Of a DNA stretch of 64,000 nt, positions 1 to 8,399 are shown one piece after another. Location of the stretch: contig NZ_AP024086.1 of NCBI RefSeq assembly GCF_019703855.1, positions 2,562,501-2,626,500 of the forward strand, written 5' to 3'. The position numbers and the translations under genes are program-made. Under the pieces are notes generated by a model that saw nothing but the letters and a program-made list of their open reading frames with translations, searched no databases and had not been told where the DNA came from. Position 1 is the first letter of the stretch. Each line of letters opens with the position of its first letter. The stretch comes from Desulfomarina profundi. GTDB lineage: Bacteria > Desulfobacterota > Desulfobulbia > Desulfobulbales > Desulfocapsaceae.

Positions 1-590
1 TCCGTTATTTCGACCTTACGCGGCTGCAATGACTTTTCATCAAAAACTATGGACACAGAACTGATAAAATCAGCAATATTTTTATCAACTGGTGTCACCT
101 GCAGGGTGGAGTTCCCTGTTTTTTTGAGGGTAAACATCTTGGCCATTTTCATATAGTCACCACCAAGCCAGAGCCAGAGCTGCCCGGCAACCACCTTCAT
201 CACCGGATCCTCCGAAAGACTGAAATGACGGGGAGCTGGACCATCGCCGCACTTCAATCCCTCCTCTCCCCTAAAAATCAGGGCAGAAGGAACAGGAGAG
301 ATAAATTCCCAACGCAATCTGTCCGGACGGACAATATAGAGTTTTCCCTTGAAATGGACAGGTCGGGCAAAGAGGGTCAGAATTTTTTCCTGGCTGAAAT
401 CAGCAGAAAAACTGCGGGTAAGGTTTGCTTTTTTCTGGATTTTTTCAAGAAACGATTGCAGGTCATCCTGTTGGGAACTCCATGCACAAACCGGTATACT
501 GACAGAAAAAAGGAGAATGGAAAGAAGAAAAAACAGGAGAATACTGTTTTCAACCGAGGTCTTCCCATACCTTGATATCTCCTGCCGCAA
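1..590 (-). CDS. LolA-like outer-membrane lipoprotein carrier family protein (partial, 3' end outside window)
   Basis: An open frame runs on the minus strand to the window edge without a stop. After a hydrophobic segment (ILLFFLLSILLFSV, ending near PVCA) it reads like a periplasmic LolA-type carrier, with FSADFSQEK followed by RPDRLRWEF, the typical LolA signature order. LolA-like proteins in aryl-polyene clusters are thought to help move lipid across the periplasm. No ATG lies near the N-terminus. The only in-frame start seen is TTG at 590, inside the upstream dehydratase gene. If one A is missing from the run at about 547-550, a TTG at 553 overlapping the upstream stop (TTGA) would give a cleaner signal peptide beginning MKNSILLFF. 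It is the last visible gene of the lipid operon. Confidence 0.75.
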   Translation of the reverse strand, partial: MRQEISRYGKTSVENSILLFFLLSILLFSVSIPVCAWSSQQDDLQSFLEKIQKKANLTRSFSADFSQEKILTLFARPVHFKGKLYIVRPDRLRWEFISPVPSALIFRGEEGLKCGDGPAPRHFSLSEDPVMKVVAGQLWLWLGGDYMKMAKMFTLKKTGNSTLQVTPVDKNIADFISSVSIVFDEKSLQPRKVEIT

Positions 591-993
591 GCAATACTTC
601 ACCATCAAAAACTTCTCCATGAATAATTTTAACCGGTCCGAACTCAAATGTTTTTTCAATGTCAATCTGCAGTCTGGTTCCGGGTGAAGCCGTATGATAA
701 AAAGAAAATGAATCGATTCCAACCAGCATGCCGTCATTCACCCCGCTTCCCGCACAGAGGGCATCATAACCGTTTGCCATGGCCATCGCCTGGGCCACAA
801 CTTCTATGAAAAATTCCGGAAAAACCAAACCATCATCAACGCAGATACCCTCCGCAGGCATTTTGGCCAGGGCTCTTGCCCTGTTTCCGGATCGCTCCAG
901 CAGTTGGTCCACAAAAAGCATGGGAGGTCTGTGCGGTAAAAGCGAATGGGCCGCCATTGGCAGACGGGCGGGTAGCGATTTTTTCCCGGTCAT
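550..993 (-). CDS. FabZ/ApeP-like 3-hydroxyacyl-ACP dehydratase
   Basis: Hot-dog-fold dehydratase of about 147 residues, predicted to remove water from 3-hydroxyacyl-ACP to give a trans-2-enoyl-ACP during polyene or fatty acyl extension in the cytoplasm. The catalytic His lies in PHRPPMLFVD and the catalytic acid in FPEFFIEVVAQAMA, matching the FabZ/FabA pair. The ATG at 993 is preferred; an in-frame TTG at 1008 is the only upstream alternative. It lies 26 bases after the FabG-like gene. The family resembles the short dehydratases of aryl-polyene clusters more than housekeeping FabZ, which usually has HRFPFLLVD and a GVL turn. The assignment to a dedicated cluster role rests on context. Confidence 0.85.
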   Translation of the reverse strand: MTGKKSLPARLPMAAHSLLPHRPPMLFVDQLLERSGNRARALAKMPAEGICVDDGLVFPEFFIEVVAQAMAMANGYDALCAGSGVNDGMLVGIDSFSFYHTASPGTRLQIDIEKTFEFGPVKIIHGEVFDGEVLLAAGDIKVWEDLG

Positions 994-1019
994 ACTGGTT
1001 TCTCGCAAAATAATTTTAA

Positions 1020-1754
1020 TTACATGTACATACCACCGTTAACACTGAAAACCTGGCCGGTAATATAACCAGCTTCCTCGCTGAGCAGAAAGCGTACAAC
1101 CCCGGAGACCTCTTCCACCCTCCCCACACGACCCAGGGGAATAAGGGGCAGGATTGTATCCAAGGGTAACTTTTCTATCATTTCCGTTTCAATAAGTCCG
1201 GGAGAAACGACATTCACAAGAATATTTCTTTTTCCCAGTTCCCGGGCCAGGGCCTTGGAAGCCCCGATCAGGCCTGCCTTGGCCGCAGAATAATTCACCT
1301 GTCCCGCCTGCCCGGTTTCACCCGAAAGGGAGGCAATGGAGATAATGCGCCCCTCTCTCCTGGAAAGCATCACCTTGGAAAAAAGGCGGGCCAGGATAAA
1401 AAAACTGTTGAGATGAACATCGATAACAGAATCCCATTCATCCCTGCGCATAAGCGGTAACAACGTATCCCTGGTGATCCCGGCATTATGGATAAGCCCA
1501 TACGGCACCTGATCCCTGAGAAGAGGTTCCATATTCTCATTCACCGCAGTTTCATCAGAGACATCAAAGGGCAGGAGAGTACAGGTGCGACCAAAAGCTT
1601 CAATCTCTTTTTTCACTTTTTTGGCCTGCCCGGTGGACGAGCGGTAGTTCAACCAGATATCATAGCCGCTCCGCGCCAGATCCTTTGCAATAGCCGCACC
1701 GATGCCCCTGCTTGCACCACTGATAAATACTGTTCTTTTATCTTTATCACTCAT
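1020..1754 (-). CDS. FabG/ApeQ-like 3-oxoacyl-ACP reductase
   Basis: Short-chain dehydrogenase of 244 residues that should reduce 3-oxoacyl-ACP to 3-hydroxyacyl-ACP with NADPH. The cofactor motif SGASRGIGAAIA is near residue 12, the NAG motif follows (HNAGITRDT), and the catalytic Ser-Tyr-Lys set lies in SIASLSG and NYSAAKAG. It ends with the usual FabG C-terminus ITGQVFSVNGGMYM. The start is the ATG of MSDKDKRTVFISGA; a longer frame exists upstream but precedes the Rossmann core by an unlikely 26 residues. Gaps to both neighbours are very short (7 and 26 bases), so it is co-transcribed with the ketosynthase-like and dehydratase genes and supplies the reduction step of the same cycle. Confidence 0.9.
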   Translation of the reverse strand: MSDKDKRTVFISGASRGIGAAIAKDLARSGYDIWLNYRSSTGQAKKVKKEIEAFGRTCTLLPFDVSDETAVNENMEPLLRDQVPYGLIHNAGITRDTLLPLMRRDEWDSVIDVHLNSFFILARLFSKVMLSRREGRIISIASLSGETGQAGQVNYSAAKAGLIGASKALARELGKRNILVNVVSPGLIETEMIEKLPLDTILPLIPLGRVGRVEEVSGVVRFLLSEEAGYITGQVFSVNGGMYM

Positions 1755-1761
1755 ATTTTTT

Positions 1762-2535
1762 TCACACCAGAAGTCTGCACCGAACAGCAGCAGATGGTGC
1801 CCTGACCAGACACTCCAGAGAAGCTCTGCCATTCACCATCTCTTTCGTTAAAATCCTGCCTGGTGCCAGCGGGTCAGGGCAGTCACATCTCTTTTCATTA
1901 TTAAAAATCATCTCCCCAAAATTCTTCGGGAAGCATTCCGTCTTTTCAGGAATTCCCGCTTCCACTGAAACCTTTTCAAGGAGCCATCCCCTTTCCTGGT
2001 CAGTATCTGCAAGGAGCCAGCAGACCACACCGGGAGTCCAGGGCTGAACATCAGGATTCATTTTTTCTGCAGCATCATTTAAGAGCGCACTGTAACTTTC
2101 TACCTGCAGGACAATGCAACTGTCCAGCATACCGCCAGCAATGGCCAGAACTCCCTGCTCAAGCGCCCTGAAAAAAGGCAGAGAAAAATCGGTTATGGTA
2201 AGACTGCATCCCCGAAGAGAAAAAACGGAAGCCATATACCCGGCAGCCGCATTGAAAACAGAGTGTGAGAAGAGGATCGGTGAGGTCTGCTCGCCGGAGA
2301 TAATCTGATCCAACACATCAAAATTCGTCTCCATCGTTCCAAAGGCCGTTCCCAGAAACAGACCGCGTCGCCCATGGGGAATATCCCCAATCTCAATTGT
2401 TTCCTTCAGAACGTTATATCCACCAACTACGGCCAGCCTGATATAATCGTCAGCCCTGCGCAGCTGTTTTGCCAGTTCTGCCGGTGTTTCCAGTTCCGCC
2501 AGCTCCAGGGTACAGACCTTGAGAATCCGTATCAT
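1762..2535 (-). CDS. Ketosynthase-like protein lacking the catalytic Cys (chain-length-factor candidate)
   Basis: 257 residues resembling only the N-terminal half of a ketoacyl synthase. RRGLFLGTAFGTMETN matches the region before the active site and LRGCSLTITDFSLPFFRAL matches the active-site helix, but the nucleophile position is Phe rather than Cys. The C-terminal half with the two catalytic His is absent. Such proteins accompany true ketosynthases in aryl-polyene clusters and probably act as heterodimer partners, like chain-length factors. Its ATG overlaps the stop of the upstream ketosynthase by 4 bases, which supports stoichiometric co-translation with it. The function is inferred from family and overlap; no catalysis is expected. 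Confidence 0.7.
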   Translation of the reverse strand: MIRILKVCTLELAELETPAELAKQLRRADDYIRLAVVGGYNVLKETIEIGDIPHGRRGLFLGTAFGTMETNFDVLDQIISGEQTSPILFSHSVFNAAAGYMASVFSLRGCSLTITDFSLPFFRALEQGVLAIAGGMLDSCIVLQVESYSALLNDAAEKMNPDVQPWTPGVVCWLLADTDQERGWLLEKVSVEAGIPEKTECFPKNFGEMIFNNEKRCDCPDPLAPGRILTKEMVNGRASLECLVRAPSAAVRCRLLV

Positions 2536-3764
2536 CCCGCCCCCTCCAGCACAAGAACACCATTGGAACCGCCGAAAGCCAGGGATTGACTCATTCCAAT
2601 CCTTCCCCCCAGGGGTGATGTTTCTCCTTCAGCCAGAACAGCAACAGGAAAGTCGGGATCACAGTTACGACATCCCGCGGTGCCGGCAACCTCTCCCCTG
2701 TTCAGAGTAAGCAAGGTGAAAACTGCCTCAATAGCTCCGGCAGCCCCCAGGGTATGTCCTGTAACCCCCTTGGTGGAAATCATGGATAGTCCGGTAGAAT
2801 TCAATCCGAGCTCATAAACAGCCCTGGTTTCCGCCCTGTCATTAGCCGGAGTCCCCGTACCATGGGCATTGATCATGGCAATATCACCAACTGTAACATT
2901 GCCGTCAGCCAGGGCCATCCGTACTGCCAACTGCAATCCGCGACCACTTGGATGCGGGGCCGTGGGATGGTGGGCGTCTCCGGCGATACCATATCCCCGG
3001 ATCCAGCCCAGGCACGCTCTTTTTTCAGCGATAATCTGCTCATCTCTTTCCAGCAGAACAATCCCTGCACCTTCACCCAGGTTCAGCCCCTGACGGTCCC
3101 TGTCAAAAGGCCTGCAATCCTCCGGAGAGACAAGCATGAGACTCTTAAAGCCGTGACAGGCTATCCGGGAGAGCTCATCAGCACCGCCGGCAATGGCAAT
3201 ATCACACAGGCCATGGCGCAACCAGTTTCTGGCAAGTCCTATTGCGTCAGTTCCTGACGCACAGGCGTTGGTAATAACCGCCCGTGGCCCCCGAACACCG
3301 AGAATCCCTTGTACCCGCTCTGCCAGGTTTGACGACAGATAAGTACGCAGTGGCTTTTCATCAGGATCTCTGCCCTCTTTCCAGTCAATATAATAGGGTT
3401 CATTATGAAAAGTGCAGCCCACCGTCGTGCCGAGAGCAACCCCGACCCGCTTCCGTCTCAAATCTGCTGCACTGATTCCGGCCTGCTCCAACGATTCATT
3501 GATGGCGGCCAGGGCCAGCAGGAGGGTACGGTTGACTCCTGCAAGTACCGAATCATCAATGGAAAAAGAAGAGGAAAGAGCAGGTAATTTTCCGGCCACC
3601 ACAAAACAGGGAGCTGCAGGTGGAGGAAAAAACGGTTCTCCCTTCATGGCTGTTGAAACCGTCCATGAAGCAATAGAAGCCATCGCCTCTGTACTACTGC
3701 CACCGGCCGCGCAAACCACACCACAACCGGTCACTGCGATCAAAGGCGCTCCTTCACCCACCAT
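2532..3764 (-). CDS. FabF-type 3-oxoacyl-ACP synthase (ketosynthase 2 of the cluster)
   Basis: 410-residue condensing enzyme with an intact thiolase fold. The nucleophile is near residue 168 in NACASGTDAIG, the first catalytic His near 301 in NAHGTGTPANDRAET, and the second near 337 in TKGVTGHTLGAAGA. It should extend an acyl-ACP with malonyl-ACP by decarboxylative Claisen condensation. Length and motifs equal KAS II (FabF, about 412 residues), but position among FabG, FabZ and a Cys-less ketosynthase half points to a dedicated pathway as in ApeO or ApeR. The closely overlapping downstream half-ketosynthase may be its partner. The ATG at 3764 follows the exported-protein gene by 21 bases. Confidence 0.93.
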   Translation of the reverse strand: MVGEGAPLIAVTGCGVVCAAGGSSTEAMASIASWTVSTAMKGEPFFPPPAAPCFVVAGKLPALSSSFSIDDSVLAGVNRTLLLALAAINESLEQAGISAADLRRKRVGVALGTTVGCTFHNEPYYIDWKEGRDPDEKPLRTYLSSNLAERVQGILGVRGPRAVITNACASGTDAIGLARNWLRHGLCDIAIAGGADELSRIACHGFKSLMLVSPEDCRPFDRDRQGLNLGEGAGIVLLERDEQIIAEKRACLGWIRGYGIAGDAHHPTAPHPSGRGLQLAVRMALADGNVTVGDIAMINAHGTGTPANDRAETRAVYELGLNSTGLSMISTKGVTGHTLGAAGAIEAVFTLLTLNRGEVAGTAGCRNCDPDFPVAVLAEGETSPLGGRIGMSQSLAFGGSNGVLVLEGAG

Positions 3765-3785
3765 ATGCGCTCCCTGGGCCTTGAA

Positions 3786-4229
3786 CTATCGGGCCAGCTG
3801 AACCACGGTTCCCTTGAGAACCACATTGACCATCATACCGCCAACCAGGCAGCTGTATTCCGTTGAGCTGGAATTTTCCCTGTTCTTGATATAGGATTTG
3901 ATGTTGATAACCCCATTGCCTCCCTCCCGGTCGGCACGATCCTGCAGAGCAACCAGGGCAGAGGCAAGGGCCCGGGCACAGGCATCGTCATGTTTTTTGC
4001 GGAAACCATTGGTCCTTTTATTGCTTTTAAAGGTGCCGTATTCCCGCACCACGGCCGGATGAGGCTGGTCCCCCCAGTAAAGAGCAACACCATTATTCAG
4101 CACGTCCTGAACAACGGGTTTTTCCATGGCATCCCTGATTGAAAAATTTTTCTTCACATCCCTGGAAAACGCTGTAGATGCGCATAGCAACAAAGATAAA
4201 ATAGAAATTACAACTATTCTGACTTTCAT
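3786..4229 (-). CDS. Exported YbjQ-like small protein of the lipid operon
   Basis: 147 residues with a clear signal peptide (hydrophobic VVISILSLLLCAS, cleavage near AFS). The second half has a pattern seen in the YbjQ/UPF0145 fold: an Ala-rich helix (RALASALVALQDRADREGG), then NGVINIKSY, then a strand pair ending MMVNVVLKGTVVQL. YbjQ proteins form oligomers of unknown function and are normally cytoplasmic, so an exported member is unusual. It sits between an acyl carrier protein and a ketosynthase, so a periplasmic or envelope role in handling the cluster's product is possible but unproven. A good ribosome site (AGGAGG, read as tcctcctt on the plus strand) lies just upstream of the ATG. Confidence 0.65.
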   Translation of the reverse strand: MKVRIVVISILSLLLCASTAFSRDVKKNFSIRDAMEKPVVQDVLNNGVALYWGDQPHPAVVREYGTFKSNKRTNGFRKKHDDACARALASALVALQDRADREGGNGVINIKSYIKNRENSSSTEYSCLVGGMMVNVVLKGTVVQLAR

Positions 4230-4311
4230 TTTTCCTCCTTGACAGTTTTCTGACTGTTAATGCCACACCAATAGGTGTTAATGTAACAACATAGTGTATA
4301 AAATCAACAAT

Positions 4312-4563
4312 TCATTTATTATCAAGGATATAGCGGGCAAGACATTCAATGGATTCGAAAGCTTTCCGGCCTTCGTCCATGTCGGCTATCTGCACACCGA
4401 AATGTTTCTGAATCAGAACCACCAGCTCAACCGCATCCAGAGAATCCAGTTCCAGTCCCTCCCCGAAAAGCGGATCAGTATCACTGATACCGTCAACGGT
4501 AACACCCTGTACCTTTAAATCATTAATCAATATTTCCTTGATTTTTTGTTTCGTCTCTTCCAT
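4312..4563 (-). CDS. Acyl carrier protein
   Basis: 83 residues, acidic, four-helix acyl carrier protein. The phosphopantetheine attachment Ser lies in LELDSLDAVELVV near residue 41, the canonical DSL motif. It would hold the growing chain as a thioester for the ketosynthases, reductase and dehydratase around it. Its sequence differs from the second carrier protein at 13448-13711, so the cluster has two non-identical carriers, as aryl-polyene clusters do (ApeE and ApeF). An 82-base gap precedes the next gene of the operon, and a 162-bp mobile element lies directly upstream, so its expression may be partly uncoupled from the upstream genes. Confidence 0.92.
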   Translation of the reverse strand: MEETKQKIKEILINDLKVQGVTVDGISDTDPLFGEGLELDSLDAVELVVLIQKHFGVQIADMDEGRKAFESIECLARYILDNK

Positions 4564-4642
4564 AATTTTCCGCTTTTCCTTTTTTCCTGAATACGTACAA
4601 AACTCAACCTGAGTTTCATGAACAATCAGATTTTTTATTATT

Positions 4643-4804
4643 GATGGACTCGTAAAAACTCCGATCTACTGCGTTGTGGGGTGATCGTGTAATGCTCGAC
4701 GTACCATATGTACGCCTGCGCTTACACGACACCGCCACGCCTTGTATATCGAAGTTTTTCCAGAGTCCATCTGGGAACGTTGAACGACTTTTTACGAGAT
4801 CATC
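4643..4804. mobile_element. 162-bp MITE, copy A
   Basis: First of three copies of a 162-bp element (others at 40679-40840 and 63683-63844). Ends are imperfect inverted repeats (GATGGACTCGTAAAAACT against GATGATCTCGTAAAAAGT). The middle forms a second long inverted repeat around a CATATG centre (arms near 4682-4706 and 4711-4735). It encodes nothing and is flanked on both sides by ATTATT (4637-4642 and 4805-4810), a target duplication. It lies in the lipid operon between the acyltransferase stop codon and the acyl carrier protein gene, so the operon transcript must read through a long hairpin here. Confidence 0.88.
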
Positions 4805-4805
4805 A

Positions 4806-5684
4806 TTATTGCTTCCAGATATTATAAAAATTATACCATTGAAAGGGAAATTGCTGCAGGTATGCTTCCATTGCCGCAATATATTTCCCCGCACACTCCC
4901 TCAACATCAGTGCTCTCCTGGACCTGTCTTCGTAACGGGGATAAAAATAATCCCACATTTTCAGCTGGTAAGTCTTCCGACCGGTCTTGGCAGCAAATAA
5001 AACAGCCACCGGCGCCCCTGCCGTTGCCGCCAGCATATAGGCCGCATCAGGCAGCTTCATGGGCTCACCCAGAAAATCAACGCCGGAGGAGGAACCGCTG
5101 ATCAACCTGTCTCCCATTATGGTCACGACCTCCCCCCTCTGAAGGGCGGCAGCAGCGTCAATCATACCTCCAAAGGGACCATCGGCATCAATAATTTCAA
5201 AACTCCGCTTTCCCCTGATATCGAAAAAATGTTTGGCCACAGCCTGCCGATCATACTGCATCAGGGCATGTACCCTCACCGGCAGACCGTCAAGATTGGC
5301 AAGAGCGGCCTGCCAGTTTCCCACATGGCCCGTCAGAAGAACAACCCCTTTCTTTTTTTCTATGAGGTCCAGCAGGGTATTATAACCGATAAACTCACCG
5401 TCAAAACTGCTGTCCCCGGTCAAGCCTATCCACCCCCTGTCAACAAGAACCTGCCCGAACGAGAGAAGATTTTTAAAAGTATACCACCAGTATTTCCAGG
5501 CCTTTCGCCCGGGAAACCTGTGGTTGAAATAGGGGCGAACTGTTCTGTGAATCCCGCGGCTGCAGAGTGCATAGCAGAAAATCACCGGAACCAGCAGCAC
5601 AGAACCTCCACCATGACCAAAAACCCGCATGGTCATATAGAAAAACCAGTGTCCCAATGCCTCCAGCTGTTTTTTCAGAGCCAT
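4806..5684 (-). CDS. LPLAT/HtrB-like lysophospholipid or lipid A type acyltransferase
   Basis: 292 residues of the LpxL/HtrB acyltransferase superfamily. An N-terminal membrane segment is followed by LLTGHVGNWQAAL near residue 120, the conserved GHxGNW variant of the HX4D site. Later come IMGDR and a hydrophobic C-terminal region. Members acylate a lipid at the cytoplasmic face of the inner membrane using acyl-ACP. In aryl-polyene clusters a comparable domain is fused to a glycosyltransferase (ApeJ); here the glycosyltransferase is the separate gene 12 bases upstream. It may attach the finished acyl chain to a glycolipid. The stop codon is one base from the MITE boundary, so the insertion spared the coding region. 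Confidence 0.83.
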   Translation of the reverse strand: MALKKQLEALGHWFFYMTMRVFGHGGGSVLLVPVIFCYALCSRGIHRTVRPYFNHRFPGRKAWKYWWYTFKNLLSFGQVLVDRGWIGLTGDSSFDGEFIGYNTLLDLIEKKKGVVLLTGHVGNWQAALANLDGLPVRVHALMQYDRQAVAKHFFDIRGKRSFEIIDADGPFGGMIDAAAALQRGEVVTIMGDRLISGSSSGVDFLGEPMKLPDAAYMLAATAGAPVAVLFAAKTGRKTYQLKMWDYFYPRYEDRSRRALMLRECAGKYIAAMEAYLQQFPFQWYNFYNIWKQ

Positions 5685-5696
5685 CTTTCCCTCAAT

Positions 5697-6905
5697 TCAG
5701 CCGACGTCCCGGCCACCTCTGCTGAAACTTCGTGCGGCGAAGTAAATAATCGCTGCCCCGATCAGACCGAGCAGGGGCCCGACCAGGAGAGAACCAAGCA
5801 GCCAGTCCCAGATCCGATGGTGAACTTCAAATAACCATTTTTCATGGGACAGATCGAACAAAAAATGGCCGGTCCTGAAATAATATCCCGTCTCGATACA
5901 GAGGGCCGGAACCAGGGGCGGCATGCAGAACTGACTGGCCGCCACCGCCGCAACTTTATTGAGATGAAAGCGATGGGACACATAGATGATAACAATCGTA
6001 TGGCAGGCAATAAGGGGTAGAGCACCCAGAAAAATACCAATCCAGACAGCAACTGCCAGCCATAAGGGAGAACCATTTTCCCTGCAGAGGTTTTTTAAGA
6101 TCCGCCAGGGCCCGCCGGTCGGCTTCTTCTCTTTTTCTGTACTTTTCACAACCAGCTGCCTGTTCGGCAATGGCAGAAGACGGCGAAATACTAACCTGCT
6201 GTGAATCCGGGTCAGTCGCCAGTTATCAATTATTTTATCGAAATGACTGATCCGCTCCCCGGGTGGCGGATAATGGACAGAGACATCAACAGAACGCACG
6301 TCAAGCCCGGCCCAGATTGTCTTCACCAGGACCTCAATCTCAAAATCATACCGTTTACGTTCCAGGGGCAGCTGAATCAATTCCCGAACCGGATAAAGCC
6401 GGAAACCACTCTGGGTGTCACTCAACTCTTTTCCCGCTTCCAGACGTACCCAGAAATTTGAAAATGTCCGGCCAAACCGGCTTGAACCAGGGACCGTTTC
6501 CTGGACCATCCTCCTCGCTCCGATAATAATTGCCGGCCACTCTCCCCGTTCAGCCTCGGCAGTCAGCGTTACAGCCTCCCGGGGGTCATGCTGTCCGTCA
6601 GCATCAATTGTTAGAATTGCATCATACCTTCGCTCTGCCGCGAAATTTGCTGCAGCGAGGATGGCCGCCCCTTTACCCCTGTTTTCAGAAAACTTCAGGG
6701 TATAACAGTTCAACTCTGCCACCCTGTCCAGGCCACCATCACTGCTGCCGTCATCCACAACCAGCACAGGAAATCCAGTCGGAATCGCACGCCGGACCAC
6801 ATCTCCCAAGGTTGAACCATGATTGTAGACCGGGATTACAAGCAGAACCTTGAGACGGGACATTAAATGTAACTGGTTACAGGATTTGTAATTCTGTGTC
6901 TTCAT
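5697..6905 (-). CDS. GT2 glycosyltransferase with C-terminal DUF2062 membrane domain
   Basis: 402 residues in two parts. Residues 15-240 are a GT2 domain: LLVIPVYNHGSTL, the nucleotide-sugar VVDDGSSDG, and TIDADGQHDP carrying the DxD metal site. Residues about 270-390 hold the membrane segments of a DUF2062 domain (WIGIFLGALPLIACHT, PPLVPALCIETGYY). The architecture resembles polyisoprenyl-phosphate or lipid glycosyltransferases anchored to the inner membrane. Position next to an HtrB-like acyltransferase suggests building a glycolipid head group for the cluster product. A second ATG at 6863 begins right before the GT2 core (MSRLKVLLVIP) and is an equally plausible start. A long palindrome lies upstream. 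Confidence 0.85.
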   Translation of the reverse strand: MKTQNYKSCNQLHLMSRLKVLLVIPVYNHGSTLGDVVRRAIPTGFPVLVVDDGSSDGGLDRVAELNCYTLKFSENRGKGAAILAAANFAAERRYDAILTIDADGQHDPREAVTLTAEAERGEWPAIIIGARRMVQETVPGSSRFGRTFSNFWVRLEAGKELSDTQSGFRLYPVRELIQLPLERKRYDFEIEVLVKTIWAGLDVRSVDVSVHYPPPGERISHFDKIIDNWRLTRIHSRLVFRRLLPLPNRQLVVKSTEKEKKPTGGPWRILKNLCRENGSPLWLAVAVWIGIFLGALPLIACHTIVIIYVSHRFHLNKVAAVAASQFCMPPLVPALCIETGYYFRTGHFLFDLSHEKWLFEVHHRIWDWLLGSLLVGPLLGLIGAAIIYFAARSFSRGGRDVG

Positions 6906-6921
6906 CCGTATATAAACCTGT

Positions 6922-7025
6922 AAGTGATCTGGGGTGCTGCAGATTCGTGCAGGCGTGACTGGCCGCTATAGCCCCTCTATGCGGGCAGTCGCGACCGTGC
7001 GAATATGCCGTGCCCCTGATCACTT
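6922..7025. repeat. 104-bp long imperfect palindrome between two operon genes
   Basis: Arms of about 45 bases face each other: the left begins AAGTGATCTGGGG and the right, reverse complemented, begins AAGTGATCAGGGG, with roughly three quarters identity and a centre near CTATAGCCCCTCTAT. The transcript would form one long hairpin between the B12 radical SAM gene and the glycosyltransferase gene. It lacks a U-run, so a role as terminator is doubtful. It may be a processing or mRNA-stability element or a decayed mobile palindrome. No second copy is seen in the window. Confidence 0.7.
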
Positions 7026-7034
7026 ACCATTGAA

Positions 7035-8399
7035 TCAGCGCCTCCCCTTTGTCAGCAGGAGATCCCACAAAGGTCCCGTGTGACCCATGTCATGCAGCAT
7101 GGCAATACGTTCCTCAAATTCATGACAGGGATAAATTCTGTCCATCCTGTTCCCGAACGAATCCAGTATCATCTCTTCCATTCGCTCCCTGTCTATCCCG
7201 GGGGAATAATAATATTCCGGGGTCAACAGGGGCTCGTCCCCCGTTATGATACCATCCGACACGGCCCTGTCAAAGATACCGGTCCCCGGCAGAATGCGGA
7301 TACCGATAAAGGCAAAGACAACACTCTTTTCCAGTTTTTCGATATTGGCCAGCCCCTCTTTCATGGTCCTTTCATCTTCACCGGGACAGCCGAACATAAT
7401 GAAATGGGCGCAGGGGATCTTCTCAGCCACCACACGCCGGTGAACCTGCAGGACATCCTCGAAACTGAAATTTTTCCCTATTCCCGCCAGAGTCAGGTCC
7501 GTTGCCGCATCGGTCCCCAGTTCCATGGCCGCCAGGCCCGCCCGCTTCAACAGCCTGAGATCGTCCCGTTCCAGGCCCTGGGGCCTGAAAAACGCACACC
7601 AGGGCAGCCTGTTCTCCCTGCGGATAAGGGCCTCGGCCACCTGGAGAAACCTCTTCTCCGAATCATTGAAAAAACTGTCAGTAAAAAAGAGATAGCGGGC
7701 TCCGGATTCCCGCTGCAGATGGATAACCTCTTCGGCAACATCTTCCGGATCACGATAGCGCAGTGTCTTCCCTTCGATCATGGGATAGGAACAGTAGCTG
7801 CATCCATACGGGCACCCCCGCTTGGTCTGGACATTGAGCATTCCCCCATGCTCCGTATAATACCTGACTGTACTCGTGCTGAGATCCGACGGATACCACT
7901 CCCCCTCCCGGGGGCTGGCCACAAAAATCTTTTCTTTCGGCCTACGTCCGGCTGCCAGTTCCGTTGCCAGCCAGGGAACGATGATCTCACCTTCTCCCAC
8001 CACACCGTAATCCGCCTGGAGAAAGGTGAGTAATTTTTCGGGCATAATGGAAAAGGCGGGACCGCCCAGTACCAGGATTGTATCAAGTTGTTTCCGGATT
8101 CCCTGGACGGTTTTCAGAATATCCTGAAGGTATTCCCTCGGGTCGGCACTGTCAACGGTATCCAGGTTACGTATGGAGACTCCGACAAAATCATATTTCT
8201 TTCCGTGGAGAAATTCCATCAGACCATTTAACCCGCCATCGGCAAGGAGGTCAAAATGGTACACCCTGTGACCGGATCGGCGCAGAGCCCCAACCACATA
8301 GGCTGCGCCAATGGGATAGACGGGATACGGTGTCACCACCTGGTTGGCGGAAACGATAAGGCAGGTTGCCCGTATGTTCCGGGTCAGTTTCCCGCCCAT
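7035..8399 (-). CDS. B12-binding-domain radical SAM enzyme 1
   Basis: 454 residues. Residues 1-150 form a Rossmann-like cobalamin-binding-type domain (YPIGAAYVVGALRRSGH, then VLGGPAFSIMPEKLL, then VVGEGE), though no DxHxxG base-off motif is visible. The radical SAM core follows, with the iron-sulfur motif CPYGCSYC at about 196-203 and the GGE-like and strand motifs after it. Such enzymes (relatives of BchE, hopanoid and P-methylases) do methylations, cyclisations or rearrangements on unactivated carbon under anaerobic conditions. It overlaps the next radical SAM gene upstream by 16 bases, so the two are co-translated and probably act in the same pathway. The substrate is unknown; an ACP-bound or free polyene lipid is inferred from context. 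Confidence 0.87.
   Translation of the reverse strand: MGGKLTRNIRATCLIVSANQVVTPYPVYPIGAAYVVGALRRSGHRVYHFDLLADGGLNGLMEFLHGKKYDFVGVSIRNLDTVDSADPREYLQDILKTVQGIRKQLDTILVLGGPAFSIMPEKLLTFLQADYGVVGEGEIIVPWLATELAAGRRPKEKIFVASPREGEWYPSDLSTSTVRYYTEHGGMLNVQTKRGCPYGCSYCSYPMIEGKTLRYRDPEDVAEEVIHLQRESGARYLFFTDSFFNDSEKRFLQVAEALIRRENRLPWCAFFRPQGLERDDLRLLKRAGLAAMELGTDAATDLTLAGIGKNFSFEDVLQVHRRVVAEKIPCAHFIMFGCPGEDERTMKEGLANIEKLEKSVVFAFIGIRILPGTGIFDRAVSDGIITGDEPLLTPEYYYSPGIDRERMEEMILDSFGNRMDRIYPCHEFEERIAMLHDMGHTGPLWDLLLTKGRR

Noticed and set aside
4616-4894. Small coding frames across MITE copy A
   Set aside because: The same frames occur in the other MITE copies and carry no domain; they come from the repeat.
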